Of a stretch of DNA of 64,000 bases, positions 1 to 8,338 are shown piece by piece; position 1 is the first letter of the stretch; every line of letters starts with the position of its first letter. Under the pieces are notes generated by a model, which was given only the letters and a program-made list of their open reading frames with translations, had not been told where the DNA came from and did no database searches. Made by a program: the position numbers and the translations under genes. Source of the DNA: Pseudomonas lundensis (GTDB lineage: Bacteria; Pseudomonadota; Gammaproteobacteria; Pseudomonadales; Pseudomonadaceae); assembly GCF_002269125.1 (NCBI RefSeq), contig NZ_NQKI01000004.1, positions 62,001-126,000 on the forward strand, written 5' to 3'.

Positions 1-661
1 CAGTCAAATGGCTGGCGTAGATCAACGCCGCCGACAACGGGGTGCGGATCTGATGCGCCAGCGATGCGACCATGCGGCCCAACGAGGACAGGCGCTCATG
101 GCGCGCCAATTGGTCTTGCAGGCGACGGGTTTCTGTCAGGTCGTTGAGCAAGACCAGTTGACCCGGCTCGGCATCCAGCGAGCGGGTGGAAATCGACAAG
201 CGCCGACCGTCAATCAGGGAGATTTCGTGACCATCGTCTTCGCGAGGCGCAAAGCAGCGTGCGATGACATGCCGCCAGAGTTCGCCTTCCAGCGGCAGCC
301 CCAGCAGTTCACAGGCAGCCGGGTTGGCTTCGCGCACACGGCCACGGTCGTCGATCACGATAACGCCGCCCGGCAGCAGGTCCAACAGGTGTTGCAGGCG
401 ATTGGCCAGCCGCTCCTTTTCCGCCAGCTCGGCCATGCGCTGGGCGCTGACCACAGCCAACTCGCCCTTGAGCTCGGTCACCCGGGCTTCCAGCAAGCTG
501 TAGGAATCGGTTAGTTGAGTCGACATCTGACTGAACAGCGAGAACGCCTGCTCGAGCCCTTCCCGACTGGCCTGCTCAACTGCGTTCAAGGGCTGAGCGG
601 CGAGAGACATGGCTTGCCCTGCGAGATCAGGGACGGAGGACTGCTGGGCGGACTGAGGCAT
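1..661 (-). CDS. fleS: FleS flagellar sensor histidine kinase (N-terminal part, cut by window edge)
   Basis: Cytoplasmic two-component sensor kinase that, with FleR, activates mid-level flagellar genes. About 220 residues are visible from an ATG at 661. They contain a coiled region, then a PAS-like domain (DLLPGGVIVIDDRGRV, NPAACELLG), then the start of the dimerisation helix with the phospho-accepting histidine in LAHQIRTPLSAAL; the catalytic domain lies off the window. No membrane segment is seen. It lies downstream of fleQ on the same strand, with its own sigma-54 element in the 109-bp gap. The order fleQ-fleS supports the name. Confidence 0.93.
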   Translation of the reverse strand, partial: MPQSAQQSSVPDLAGQAMSLAAQPLNAVEQASREGLEQAFSLFSQMSTQLTDSYSLLEARVTELKGELAVVSAQRMAELAEKERLANRLQHLLDLLPGGVIVIDDRGRVREANPAACELLGLPLEGELWRHVIARCFAPREDDGHEISLIDGRRLSISTRSLDAEPGQLVLLNDLTETRRLQDQLARHERLSSLGRMVASLAHQIRTPLSAALIYASHLT

Positions 662-710
662 GGGACTTTCTCGCGTGGCTGACCGTCATTAAACGGTTCG
701 TTAGCAGAGA

Positions 711-730
711 CTTAGCAATACCCGTGCCTA
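711..730 (-). promoter_or_regulatory. Sigma-54 promoter of fleS(R)
   Basis: On the minus strand the sequence TAGGCACGGGTATTGCTA has the -24 GG and -12 GC exactly 10 bases apart, close to consensus TGGCACG-N4-TTGCT. It lies about 50 bp before the fleS start. In Pseudomonas fleSR is a FleQ/RpoN-dependent class II operon, which agrees. Seen: spacing and core bases; inferred: activation by FleQ. Confidence 0.8.
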
Positions 731-770
731 AAAAAAAGGACTTAAAAATCAGCAGGTTAAAAAACAGGCG

Positions 771-2246
771 TCAATCATCCGCCTGTTCTTCGCCTTCACG
801 ACGGCTCATGCCGTACTTGCGCATCTTTTCCACCAAGGTGGTGCGACGGATTCGCAGACGCTCAGCGGCACGGGCCACGATGCCATTGGCGTCGTCCAGC
901 GCTTGCTGAATCAGCCCTTGCTCAAGGCCGCCGAGGTAGTCCTTAAGGTCCAGCCCTTCTGGCGGCAGCATGGCGGTGGCCGTGAAATCCGGTGTGGCAT
1001 TGTTGATGGCCACGCGCTCTTCCATGTCGCTGCGCAGGCTGTCGACCAGTTGCTCGTCTTCATCATCCACGTAGCGAAATTTCTTGGGTAACTCAGCGAC
1101 ACCGATCACCCCGTACGGGTGCATGATCGCCATGCGCTCCACCAGGTTGGCCAGTTCACGCACGTTCCCCGGCCAGCCGTGGCGGCATAAAGACATGATG
1201 GCGGCTGAATTGAAGCGGATAGACCCGCGCTTTTCGTGCTCCATGCGCGAGATCAACTCGTTCATCAGCAACGGAATGTCTTCAACGCGTTCGCGCAAGG
1301 GGGCCATTTCAATCGGGAACACGTTCAGGCGGTAGTACAAGTCTTCGCGGAAGGCGCCGACTTCAATCATGCTTTCGAGGTTTTTGTGGGTCGCCGCAAT
1401 GATGCGCACGTCGGCACACTGGGTCTTGTTGCTGCCCACGCGCTCAAACGTGCGTTCCTGCAACACACGCAGCAGTTTGACCTGCATCGGCAGGGGCATG
1501 TCGCCGATCTCGTCCAGGAACAGCGTGCCGCCATTGGCCAGCTCAAAACGCCCGGCGCGGCTGGTGATGGCGCCGGTGAATGCGCCCTTCTCGTGGCCGA
1601 ACAGTTCGCTTTCGAGCAGCTCAGCGGGAATCGCCCCGCAGTTGACTGGCACAAACGGCGCGTCACGGCGCTTGGAATGGTAATGCAGGTTACGCGCAAC
1701 CACTTCCTTGCCGGTGCCGGACTCACCAAGGATCAGGACGCTGGCGTCGGTGTCGGCCACTTGCTGCATCATCTGGCGCACGTGCTGAATTGCACGGCTG
1801 GTGCCTACGAGGCTGCGGAATAAATTGGGTTCACGGTGCCGACCGCGCTCGCGGGCCTGGTCATACATCTCGCGATAGACCTGGGCACGGTGCAGCGAAT
1901 CGAGCAATTTGCTGTAGCTGGGGGGCATTTCGAGGCTGGACAACACGCGGCGGCGCTGGTCTTCGGGCAGGTCAACCGAAGAAATTTCACCCAAAAGCAA
2001 AATTGGAAGGAACTCATCCCACGTAGCGAGTGTCTTAAGCAAGCTCGCAGTCCCGCCTGCAATACTCACGTTGCCTACAAGCACGCAGAGCACTTCACGG
2101 CTGGACGCCAGGGAACCGACAGCCTGCTGCCAATCGTTACTCGCGGCAGTTAAATTTTCTTCACCCAGAAAATTTAAAATCACCGCCAGGTCGCGGCGAC
2201 GGACGCTATCGTCATCGATTAGCAGAATCTTGGTTTCACGCCACAT
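771..2246 (-). CDS. fleQ: FleQ (AdnA) flagellar master regulator, sigma-54 activator
   Basis: Enhancer-binding protein at the top of the Pseudomonas flagellar hierarchy; also a c-di-GMP-responsive regulator of biofilm matrix genes. 491 aa, matching the family. An atypical receiver domain (about 1-125) lacks the usual phosphorylated aspartate at the end of its third strand (VLCVLVGNV). The AAA+ domain has Walker A GESGTGKE (174-181), the sigma-54 contact loop GAFTGA (221-226) and Walker B TLFLDEIG (about 241-248). A Fis-type helix-turn-helix lies near 455-480 ([21 protein letters not shown]). It has its own upstream region with a sigma-70-like promoter, fitting its class I position. Confidence 0.97.
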   Translation of the reverse strand: MWRETKILLIDDDSVRRRDLAVILNFLGEENLTAASNDWQQAVGSLASSREVLCVLVGNVSIAGGTASLLKTLATWDEFLPILLLGEISSVDLPEDQRRRVLSSLEMPPSYSKLLDSLHRAQVYREMYDQARERGRHREPNLFRSLVGTSRAIQHVRQMMQQVADTDASVLILGESGTGKEVVARNLHYHSKRRDAPFVPVNCGAIPAELLESELFGHEKGAFTGAITSRAGRFELANGGTLFLDEIGDMPLPMQVKLLRVLQERTFERVGSNKTQCADVRIIAATHKNLESMIEVGAFREDLYYRLNVFPIEMAPLRERVEDIPLLMNELISRMEHEKRGSIRFNSAAIMSLCRHGWPGNVRELANLVERMAIMHPYGVIGVAELPKKFRYVDDEDEQLVDSLRSDMEERVAINNATPDFTATAMLPPEGLDLKDYLGGLEQGLIQQALDDANGIVARAAERLRIRRTTLVEKMRKYGMSRREGEEQADD

Positions 2247-2350
2247 GCAATAGCAACTTCCCTAGTCAACTCAATGCCCTGATTGAGGGGCAAGGTAGAC
2301 GCCTTGACCCGTTTGGATATTTAAGACGACTGAAATCAGAAAACAGCACT

Positions 2351-2379
2351 AGTTAAGTCAAAAAATTGTATGCAGTCAA
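2351..2379 (-). promoter_or_regulatory. Probable sigma-70 promoter of fleQ
   Basis: On the minus strand, TTGACT and TTAACT are separated by exactly 17 bp in an AT-rich stretch, about 105 bp before the fleQ start. FleQ is transcribed by sigma-70 in Pseudomonas and repressed by Vfr. I did not find a convincing Vfr site. Confidence 0.55.
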
Positions 2380-2423
2380 TTTTATGGCGCTCAAAACACG
2401 CTTAACCACAAAATTTTTAGGTC

Positions 2424-2717
2424 TTAACCAAATAGATGGTAAACCTTTGAAGCACTTTTTGCTTGGTTGATCTGCGCCATCTGGTTAACCACGAGCTGAC
2501 GCTCCCCTGTCGCGGCTTCCAGCAGCATGCGATACACCACCAGCAAGCCCTCAAGATTCTCGCGTAGCACGGCTTCGTCTACCGGCTTTTCGTCCAGCAC
2601 GTGCTCAACACAATCCCGACAAGCGGTATCCAGCTCGCCAATGGCTTCCCAGTTACGCTCGGCCAGGGCATCGATCAGCGCATCACGGGTTTGTTGAATT
2701 CGTTGCAGTTGGCTCAT
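2424..2717 (-). CDS. FliT/FleP-like flagellar chaperone
   Basis: Small, mostly helical 97-aa protein (MSQLQRIQQTRDALIDALAE) directly after fliS, the position held by fliT in enterics and fleP (PA1096) in P. aeruginosa. FliT proteins are export chaperones for the cap protein FliD. No catalytic motif or signal peptide is seen. It is 24 bp from fliS and probably in one operon with fliD and fliS. Assignment rests on size, helical content and position, so the symbol is left open. Confidence 0.8.
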   Translation of the reverse strand: MSQLQRIQQTRDALIDALAERNWEAIGELDTACRDCVEHVLDEKPVDEAVLRENLEGLLVVYRMLLEAATGERQLVVNQMAQINQAKSASKVYHLFG

Positions 2718-2741
2718 GATGCACTCCTCGGACCGGCAGGC

Positions 2742-3131
2742 TTATTCTGGCGCGATTGCATCCCAACCACTTTTCACAGTGATCAGCAGGCGGGCGACTT
2801 CGTCGATCAGTTCTGGATCGTTTTTGGCATTGGCCAGGGTCAATTGTTTGGTCATGTATTCGTACAGACTGTCCAATTGACGCAGCGCTTCCTTGTCATC
2901 GGTATTCTCTTCACGCAGGCCCGCACGCAAGCCGGTGATGATGTCGATGGTCTTGGTTATCAGCAGGGCCTTCTGAGCAATATCACCTCGCGCCATGGCA
3001 CCTTTGGCTTGAGCCATGCGCTCCAGAGCACCTTCCATCAGCATCTGAATCAACCGGTGCGGGCTGGCCTCGGAGATTTGAGCGTGGGAATTGACCTTCT
3101 GGTACTGACGAAGGGCGCGCATCGGGTTCAT
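2742..3131 (-). CDS. fliS: FliS flagellin export chaperone
   Basis: Cytosolic chaperone that binds the C-terminus of FliC and delivers it to the flagellar type III export gate. 129 aa, typical FliS length. Family features seen: YQKVNSHAQISEASPHRLIQMLMEGALERM near the N-terminus (split here by function: YQ-V-S followed by the PHRLIQMLMEGA helix) and the helix LDSLYEYMTKQLTLAN in the C-terminal half. It sits between fliD and the fliT-like gene, as in other pseudomonads. Confidence 0.96.
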   Translation of the reverse strand: MNPMRALRQYQKVNSHAQISEASPHRLIQMLMEGALERMAQAKGAMARGDIAQKALLITKTIDIITGLRAGLREENTDDKEALRQLDSLYEYMTKQLTLANAKNDPELIDEVARLLITVKSGWDAIAPE

Positions 3132-3229
3132 GTTTCTACCTCGTAACAGATGACCGGCAAAAATAGGGTGACTTACTACTTGTTTCGACCGGGCCCGTCA
3201 AAACTTTAACCGGCCCTGCCCTGCCCGCC

Positions 3230-4585
3230 TTAGCTCGACTTCGGATTATTCAGCGAGTTCAGCGTGGTCATGATGCTGGAGCTGCTGGCATTGAGCTGGG
3301 CCACCAGGGTGTCCATGGCGTTGTATTTGGCCGACAGCGAAGTTTGCAGGCTCTCGATACGGCGGTCCAGCTCAGCTTGCTGGGTCGTCAGATCGGTCAG
3401 TTTGTTGTTCAGGTCGGTGGTGCGCTGCGCCAGTGTGCCGGCTGTACCAACATAGGACGCGGTCGATTTGATCATGCGCGAAATCAGACCCGCGTCGCCC
3501 GTGAACACTTTGGCAATATTGGTTGCGCCACTCTGCGTGGCGACCGCTTTGGTCCACGCCTTGTCATCCAGAGTCAGCAGGCCCGTTTTAGAGTCCGTGC
3601 TGATGCCCATTTGCGACAACCCGCCGCCACTGCTGTTGAGCAGTTCATTGCGCAAGCTAGAGACCAACTGACGCATGGAAGCATCACCCGTCAGGGCGCC
3701 CGATTTCGTAGTTGCCGCATCGCCGGTCGCCGTGACTTTGGTTTGGGTATTGATCGCAGTCATCAGCGTGTTGTACGCCGAGACGAAGCTTTGAACCGAG
3801 ATTTTCAATGTATCGGTGTTGGCACCCACGGTAATCGTTGTGGCAGCCTTATCCCCCACCAACAGCTCCAGCGTCACCCCGCTGATGGCAGAATCGACCT
3901 TGTTGCTATTTGATTCCATCTCCAGACCGTCGATGGTGAACTTGGCATTTTGCGGAGCAATTAGAGTGGTTGCACCCTTGGACAGATCCGAGTCACCACT
4001 CAAGGTTATATCGGTACCCTCGCCCATCGTTGAGGACGTCAGCACCAGTCGCGAACCCGACGCATCTGTCAGAACGTTGGCACTGATCCCTTTAGAGCCC
4101 AGTTGCGTGTTAATGGCTTCACGCATTTCTTTAAGGGTTGCGCCGCCGGGGACGTTGACGTTGTAGTCAACGCCCGACTGAGAGATGGTCAGCGTGGTAG
4201 CTTCGTCGGTTGTGTTGACGATGGATGAGGCGCCATCGGTATACACCGGACTGCTCACCTTGGAAGCAGTGGCTAACTGCTCTACCACCAAATCGTATTT
4301 ACCGGTCGACGCGGTGGCGTCAATCGTCACCTTGGACTTTTTATCGTCCGAACTCGAACCCGCCATGCCGCTAAAGCTGGAGGGATCCTTGAGCTTGTCG
4401 ATGGCCGTACGATAAGCCTCCAGCGCACTCTTCACTGTTCCTAATGAGGACAGCTGGATAGTCGTGTTGGTTTGTTGGGCAGTGATTTGCGCCTGCTTGG
4501 GTGCCTTTTCGGCAGCCACCAGAGCCTTGACGATGGATTGTGTATCAACCCCCGAACCGACGCCGCTTATCGTTGAACTGGCCAT
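3230..4585 (-). CDS. fliD: FliD flagellar filament cap (hook-associated protein 2)
   Basis: Caps the growing filament and helps flagellin monomers assemble. 451 aa. The N-terminal segment SSTISGVGSGVDTQSIVKAL is the FliD_N signature. The C-terminal domain ends in a long coiled coil (LAQRTTDLNNKLTDLTTQQ, then LQTSLSAKYNAMDTLVAQLN) followed by SSSSIMTTLNSLNNPKSS, typical of FliD_C. The middle is Thr/Ser-rich. Start ATG has the ribosome site AAGGAG 7 bp upstream. Cotranscription with fliS is likely. Confidence 0.97.
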   Translation of the reverse strand: MASSTISGVGSGVDTQSIVKALVAAEKAPKQAQITAQQTNTTIQLSSLGTVKSALEAYRTAIDKLKDPSSFSGMAGSSSDDKKSKVTIDATASTGKYDLVVEQLATASKVSSPVYTDGASSIVNTTDEATTLTISQSGVDYNVNVPGGATLKEMREAINTQLGSKGISANVLTDASGSRLVLTSSTMGEGTDITLSGDSDLSKGATTLIAPQNAKFTIDGLEMESNSNKVDSAISGVTLELLVGDKAATTITVGANTDTLKISVQSFVSAYNTLMTAINTQTKVTATGDAATTKSGALTGDASMRQLVSSLRNELLNSSGGGLSQMGISTDSKTGLLTLDDKAWTKAVATQSGATNIAKVFTGDAGLISRMIKSTASYVGTAGTLAQRTTDLNNKLTDLTTQQAELDRRIESLQTSLSAKYNAMDTLVAQLNASSSSIMTTLNSLNNPKSS

Positions 4586-4650
4586 CTTTTTATCTCCTTT
4601 TCGTTGGCTGCCGTTTTATTGGCTAACTGCACCTTCTCGGCAGACAACAA

Positions 4651-4666
4651 CAAAATTCATGCCACC
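4651..4666 (-). promoter_or_regulatory. Possible weak sigma-54 element before fliD
   Basis: The minus strand reads GTGGCATGAATTTTGTTG in the flaG-fliD gap. The -24 GG is present, but 10 bases later there is GT rather than the near-invariant GC. fliD is expected to be FleQ/RpoN-dependent in Pseudomonas, so this is a candidate only. Confidence 0.25.
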
Positions 4667-5020
4667 TCAGGCATTTGTCTGAAATAACAAGCTACCGGCA
4701 TCGCTCAGGCTTTGAGCCAGCTTCAATGCGGTTTCTGAGGGGAGTTGACGTATCACTTCACCACTGTGCGTGGCGATTACCTTGACCACGACCACACCGG
4801 TGGAGTCGTCAATGGAAAAATCCAGCTGGCGCTGGGTGGACTGCACGAACTCACGAATGTCGTTGACGGCCTTTTCCAGGTCTTCGCGCTTGGGCGCTGG
4901 CGCAGGGGTCACTGCGTCTTGAACCGTGGACGGGGCGGCAGGAGCCGGAGTCGATGCCGTAGCAGCTTGTTGAGCAACAGTGGCGGTGTAAGCCGCGTTC
5001 AGCTTGACGCTCATGTCCAT
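4667..5020 (-). CDS. flaG: FlaG family flagellar protein
   Basis: Small protein of unclear mechanism that affects filament length; always next to fliC and fliD in Pseudomonas. 117 aa: a variable Ala/Pro-rich N-terminal half (TASTPAPAAPSTV) and the conserved FlaG domain at about 55-115, with LDFSIDDSTGVVVVKVI, HSGEVIRQLPSE and the end SLSDAGSLLFQTNA. GAGG lies 7 bases before the ATG and decides the start at MDMSVKL. Confidence 0.94.
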   Translation of the reverse strand: MDMSVKLNAAYTATVAQQAATASTPAPAAPSTVQDAVTPAPAPKREDLEKAVNDIREFVQSTQRQLDFSIDDSTGVVVVKVIATHSGEVIRQLPSETALKLAQSLSDAGSLLFQTNA

Positions 5021-5035
5021 GTCATCACCTCAACA

Positions 5036-5074
5036 CTGAAAAAACGAAAGGGCACGTAAACGCGCCCTTCCGTT
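5036..5074 (-). terminator. Terminator after fliC
   Basis: On the minus strand an 11-bp stem (AACGGAAGGGC paired with GCCCTTTCGTT, one G-U) is followed by TTTTTT. It lies between the fliC stop and flaG, so most fliC message should end here and flaG should need either read-through or its own promoter. Confidence 0.85.
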
Positions 5075-5092
5075 ATTGACCAAGCGCCGTGA

Positions 5093-6814
5093 TTACTGAA
5101 GCAGTTTCAGTACGGAGGATGGCAATTGGTTAGCCTGAGACAGGATCGCAGTGGAAGCCTGTTGCAGGGTTTGCTGCTTGGTCAGCTCAGCGGTTTCAGC
5201 GGCGAAGTCGGCGTCTTCTACGCGGCCTTTGGCTGCAGCGGAGTTCTGCGCGATGCTTTGCAGGTTGGACACGGTGCTTGCGAAACGGTTTTGTACAGCA
5301 CCCAGCTGCGAACGCTGGCTGTCGATCTGCTGCATTGCGCCGTCCAGAGCCTGAATTGCTTGCTGGGCAGAAGCTGCAGACAGAACGCTCAGATCGGCAA
5401 CAGTGGTTTCCATGGTGGTGGCAGATTTAGTGCCAGCCGTAGAAACATCTTTCAGACCCAGTGCAGCCAAGCCAGTGCCCGCGCTACCGTCTTTAACAGT
5501 GATGTCTTTGTCAGCGAACAGCTTCAGGGTGCCGTCAGCATTCTTGCTGGCCGTTACACCGGTGCTGGCGCTGTTGATCGAAGCAACGATCGCGTCAGAG
5601 GTGTCACCTTTTTTGAACTTGACCTCAACGCCATTCAGTTCGATCGAAGTGTCAGCAGTCAGCTTGGCTTGCGAAGTACCGGCAGACAGACCCAACTGCG
5701 ACAGCGAACCGCTTGCGGTGTTAGCCAGCTTGATGTCTTTACCGTCACCCGAGGTCAGAGTTACACGACCATCCTTGAAGGAAGCAGTAGCGCCGGTACC
5801 GGCTTCAGCAGCCAACTTATCAATAACAGTTTTAATGCTGTCAGCAGCACCCCACTTGACTTCAGTGCCGTTAACACTGACACCGCCATCCGAGCCCATA
5901 AGGGTTGCATCAGTAACCGCAACAGCCTTGACAGGGGTAGCAGCTGGCGCAGCGATCAGGCCAGTCTCAGCCAGAGCACCTGGCGGTGTACCGTCTTCAA
6001 TAGTGAAGTCAGACTTAGAGGTCAGAGTCATTTTGCCAGTTGCGGCGTCAACAGAGGCAGTAACACCTGTTGTACCCGAAACCTTGTTGATATCAGCAGC
6101 AGTGGCAACACCACTGGCAGCGGCACCTGTAGCCCCCGTCAGAGTGATTTCAGTGCCATTGATGGAGATTTTCCCAGCCGCAGTTACGTCACCTGGTGGC
6201 GTAGCCGACGTGGTCGCTTTCATACCACCGATGTTCGAACCTACAGCAGTAGCGCTCAGGCCCGACATGGCCGTGCCGTCAACCGACGCTTCGCTGTAAG
6301 TACCTTTCAGGCCAGTGGCGCTGATGTCGGTCATGCCGAACGAGATGGTCTGGTTGGCGTCAGCACCGATCTGGAAAGCCACGTTGCTGAACGAGCCGTC
6401 CAGCAGGTTACGACCACCGAAGGTAGTGGTGTTGGCGGTACGGGTCAGCTCGCCCACTTTAGCGGTGAATTCTTGCTGCAGGGACACACGGTCAGCGTCG
6501 CTTTTATCACCGTTCGCCGCTTGCAGAGCCAGCTCACGCAGACGTTGCAGGGTGTTGGTGGACTCTTGCATCGCGCCCTCAGCGGTCTGAGCAATCGAGA
6601 CGCCGTTGTTGGCGTTGGCGATGGCTACGTTCAGACCTTTCACCTGGTTGCCCAGACGGTTGGCGATTTGCATGCCGGCAGCGTCATCTTTGGCGCTGTT
6701 GATTTTCAGGCCGGAAGACAGGCGGTTCATCGAGGTGCTGAGAGCGTCGGAAGCCTTGTTGAGGTTCTTCTGAACACCCAGCGACGTGATGTTGGTATTT
6801 ACTGATAAAGCCAT
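5093..6814 (-). CDS. fliC: FliC flagellin with three internal repeats
   Basis: Filament subunit. 573 aa, long for Pseudomonas. The conserved D0/D1 N-terminus (MALSVNTNITSLGVQKNLNK, RLSSGLKINSAKDDAAGMQI) and C-terminus (ending LSQANQLPSSVLKLLQ) are intact. The variable centre holds three diverged copies of a 65-75-residue module of the flagellin hypervariable (flagellin_IN) type, at about 215-287, 312-377 and 391-455. Each begins with a strand carrying NGTEI, NGTEV or NGVEV and contains a GVTAS- or GATAS-type segment and a T-L strand. It has a sigma-28 promoter upstream and a strong terminator downstream. Confidence 0.98.
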   Translation of the reverse strand: MALSVNTNITSLGVQKNLNKASDALSTSMNRLSSGLKINSAKDDAAGMQIANRLGNQVKGLNVAIANANNGVSIAQTAEGAMQESTNTLQRLRELALQAANGDKSDADRVSLQQEFTAKVGELTRTANTTTFGGRNLLDGSFSNVAFQIGADANQTISFGMTDISATGLKGTYSEASVDGTAMSGLSATAVGSNIGGMKATTSATPPGDVTAAGKISINGTEITLTGATGAAASGVATAADINKVSGTTGVTASVDAATGKMTLTSKSDFTIEDGTPPGALAETGLIAAPAATPVKAVAVTDATLMGSDGGVSVNGTEVKWGAADSIKTVIDKLAAEAGTGATASFKDGRVTLTSGDGKDIKLANTASGSLSQLGLSAGTSQAKLTADTSIELNGVEVKFKKGDTSDAIVASINSASTGVTASKNADGTLKLFADKDITVKDGSAGTGLAALGLKDVSTAGTKSATTMETTVADLSVLSAASAQQAIQALDGAMQQIDSQRSQLGAVQNRFASTVSNLQSIAQNSAAAKGRVEDADFAAETAELTKQQTLQQASTAILSQANQLPSSVLKLLQ

Positions 6815-6894
6815 GACGAATTCCTCGTGGGTTGAATACTGCGGCTTCCGGCCCTGGCAACCGCCGGGTGTGGCCTAGAGAACCTTCGTAATAG

Positions 6895-6921
6895 TTATCG
6901 TCGTGAAAGCAGGTTGCTTGA
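6895..6921 (-). promoter_or_regulatory. Sigma-28 (FliA) promoter of fliC
   Basis: On the minus strand TCAAGCAA-N11-GACGATAA matches the FliA consensus TAAAGTTT-N11-GCCGATAA best in the -10 half. The 11-bp spacer is exact, and it lies about 80 bp before the fliC start. fliC is the class IV FliA-dependent gene in Pseudomonas. Confidence 0.85.
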
Positions 6922-6996
6922 GGGCTTTTTTGATTTTTTTTACTGGCCGGGTGCCATCCCTTGTATTTCAGGGGGTTAAGCGGCCGCAGAATGCAA

Positions 6997-7027
6997 AACG
7001 CCCATGGCTTTGGCGGCCACGGGCGTT
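6997..7027 (-). terminator. Terminator between the KAS III gene and fliC
   Basis: A 12-bp stem (AACGCCCGTGGC with GCCATGGGCGTT, one G-U; 7-base loop) lies 21 bp past the stop at 7048 on the minus strand and is followed by TTGCATT. It separates this unit from fliC. The T-tract is short, so efficiency is uncertain. Confidence 0.6.
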
Positions 7028-7047
7028 GGGTAATTGCATAAAACGAC

Positions 7048-7974
7048 TTAGGGGCGGTAGATGATCGCCGAGCCCCAGGACAGGCCCACACCAAAGCCAC
7101 TGAGCGCCACGCGCTTCCAGGTGGTGTCCATGGCGTGTTTTTCCAACAGCAGCGGAATGCTCGACGACACGGTGTTACCGGTCTCGACCATGTCCTTGAT
7201 GAACTTCTCGGGCTCGCCTTCAAAACGCCGCGCCACGGCATCCACAATGGCCGCACTGCCCTGGTGGATACAGAACGCGTCAATGTCTTGAGCCTTGAGG
7301 TCCGATTCATCGAGCAACTCGTGCAAGTGCGCCGGCACTTTGAGCAACGCGAAATTGAACACTTGACGCCCATTCATGAAGAACACGCCATCGGTGACTT
7401 TCAGGTGCGGCGCGCCCGAACCGTCGGTGCCGAACTTGGCCTTGCCCAGCTGCCAGAGCGCGTCTTCGCCCATCCACGTGGCCGTGGCGGCGTCACCGAA
7501 CAGCATGGTGGTGTTGCGGTCTTCCGGGTCGACGATTTTGGAGTACGGGTCAGCGGTGATCAGCAGGCCGTTTTTCAGGCCAGTGGCTTCCATGAAGCCC
7601 TTCATCGCGTAGAGGCCGTACACATAGCCTGAGCAGCCGAGGGAAATATCAAATGCCGCGACGTGGGTCGGCAGGCCGAGCTTGTCCTGCACGATGGCGG
7701 CGGTATGGGGCAAGCCTTCTTCATCACCGTTTTGGGTGATGACGATCAGCGCATCGATGGACTCGCGCTTGAGATGAGGGTTATTGGCGAACAGCGCATT
7801 GGCCGCTTCGACACACAGATCCGAGGTTTCCTGGTCAGCATCTTTGCGCGGCAGGAATGCCGAACCAATCTTGCCCAGAATAAATTCTTCGTCCTTGGAG
7901 AACTTCGCGCCCTGGGCATAGTTATCTACGCCGTTTGCAGGCACGTAACTGGCGATGCTTTTAATGCCAATCAT
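7048..7974 (-). CDS. Flagellum-linked 3-oxoacyl-ACP synthase III homologue (KAS III/FabH-like)
   Basis: Decarboxylating Claisen-condensing enzyme of the FabH fold; 308 aa. The triad is visible: Cys114 in SLGCSGYVYGL, His237 in CIHQG and Asn267 in TGNTVSSS. It lies between fliC and flgL, where pseudomonads keep the flagellin glycosylation island; the P. syringae island includes a KAS III gene with unknown acyl product, beside fgt1 and fgt2. Here no glycosyltransferase accompanies it. Housekeeping fatty-acid synthesis is less likely, since no other fab genes are near. Role in flagellin modification is inferred from position. Confidence 0.85.
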   Translation of the reverse strand: MIGIKSIASYVPANGVDNYAQGAKFSKDEEFILGKIGSAFLPRKDADQETSDLCVEAANALFANNPHLKRESIDALIVITQNGDEEGLPHTAAIVQDKLGLPTHVAAFDISLGCSGYVYGLYAMKGFMEATGLKNGLLITADPYSKIVDPEDRNTTMLFGDAATATWMGEDALWQLGKAKFGTDGSGAPHLKVTDGVFFMNGRQVFNFALLKVPAHLHELLDESDLKAQDIDAFCIHQGSAAIVDAVARRFEGEPEKFIKDMVETGNTVSSSIPLLLEKHAMDTTWKRVALSGFGVGLSWGSAIIYRP

Positions 7975-8338
7975 TGTGGCTTCCCAATACTGAATAGCTG
8001 GAGATCACCCGCTCAGGAATCGAGGGGCGTTAACAATAAAAGGGCTTCGCCGCGCAAAAAATGCAGCGAATGTGGATGCCTGAAAATACCCAAAACGGCC
8101 TGTGAAAAGCCCAGCACCCGCCCGTACGTTTCACACGATACAGTGAAGATGCGCGTTATGACTCATAGGTCACTCTATTTTGTGTGGTTTATACAAAACG
8201 TTTCAACGCGACTTTCAGATAAGCACGCGCACGCTGATGCCGCCACAGGGGCCACCAGCCGGGGAAAAGAGAGGGTTTACAGTGCGCTCGCCGTGACAAG
8301 CCACTCATCGAGAAGCTTTCACGGCGCACAAGGCGGGA
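7975..8338. other. Gene-free interval between the KAS III gene and flgL
   Basis: This 364-bp gap shows no coding frame I can support. It must hold the KAS III promoter on the minus strand. A perfect inverted repeat TTCAC-N8-GTGAA lies at 8130-8147 and could be an operator. An 8-bp inverted repeat (CGCCGTGA and TCACGGCG, 8289-8296 and 8319-8326) with a 22-base loop follows the flgL stop but has no T-tract, so it is a weak terminator candidate. Confidence 0.4.

Noticed and set aside
2601..3146. Plus-strand frame opposite fliS and the fliT-like gene
   Set aside because: Shadow of fliS/fliT; no ribosome site, no recognisable motif.
5126..6805. Long open frame of about 559 codons antisense to fliC
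   Set aside because: It follows codon bias of the opposite strand in a Thr/Ser/Ala/Gly-rich gene; composition is Ser/Arg/Gln-rich without domains, and FliC is certain.
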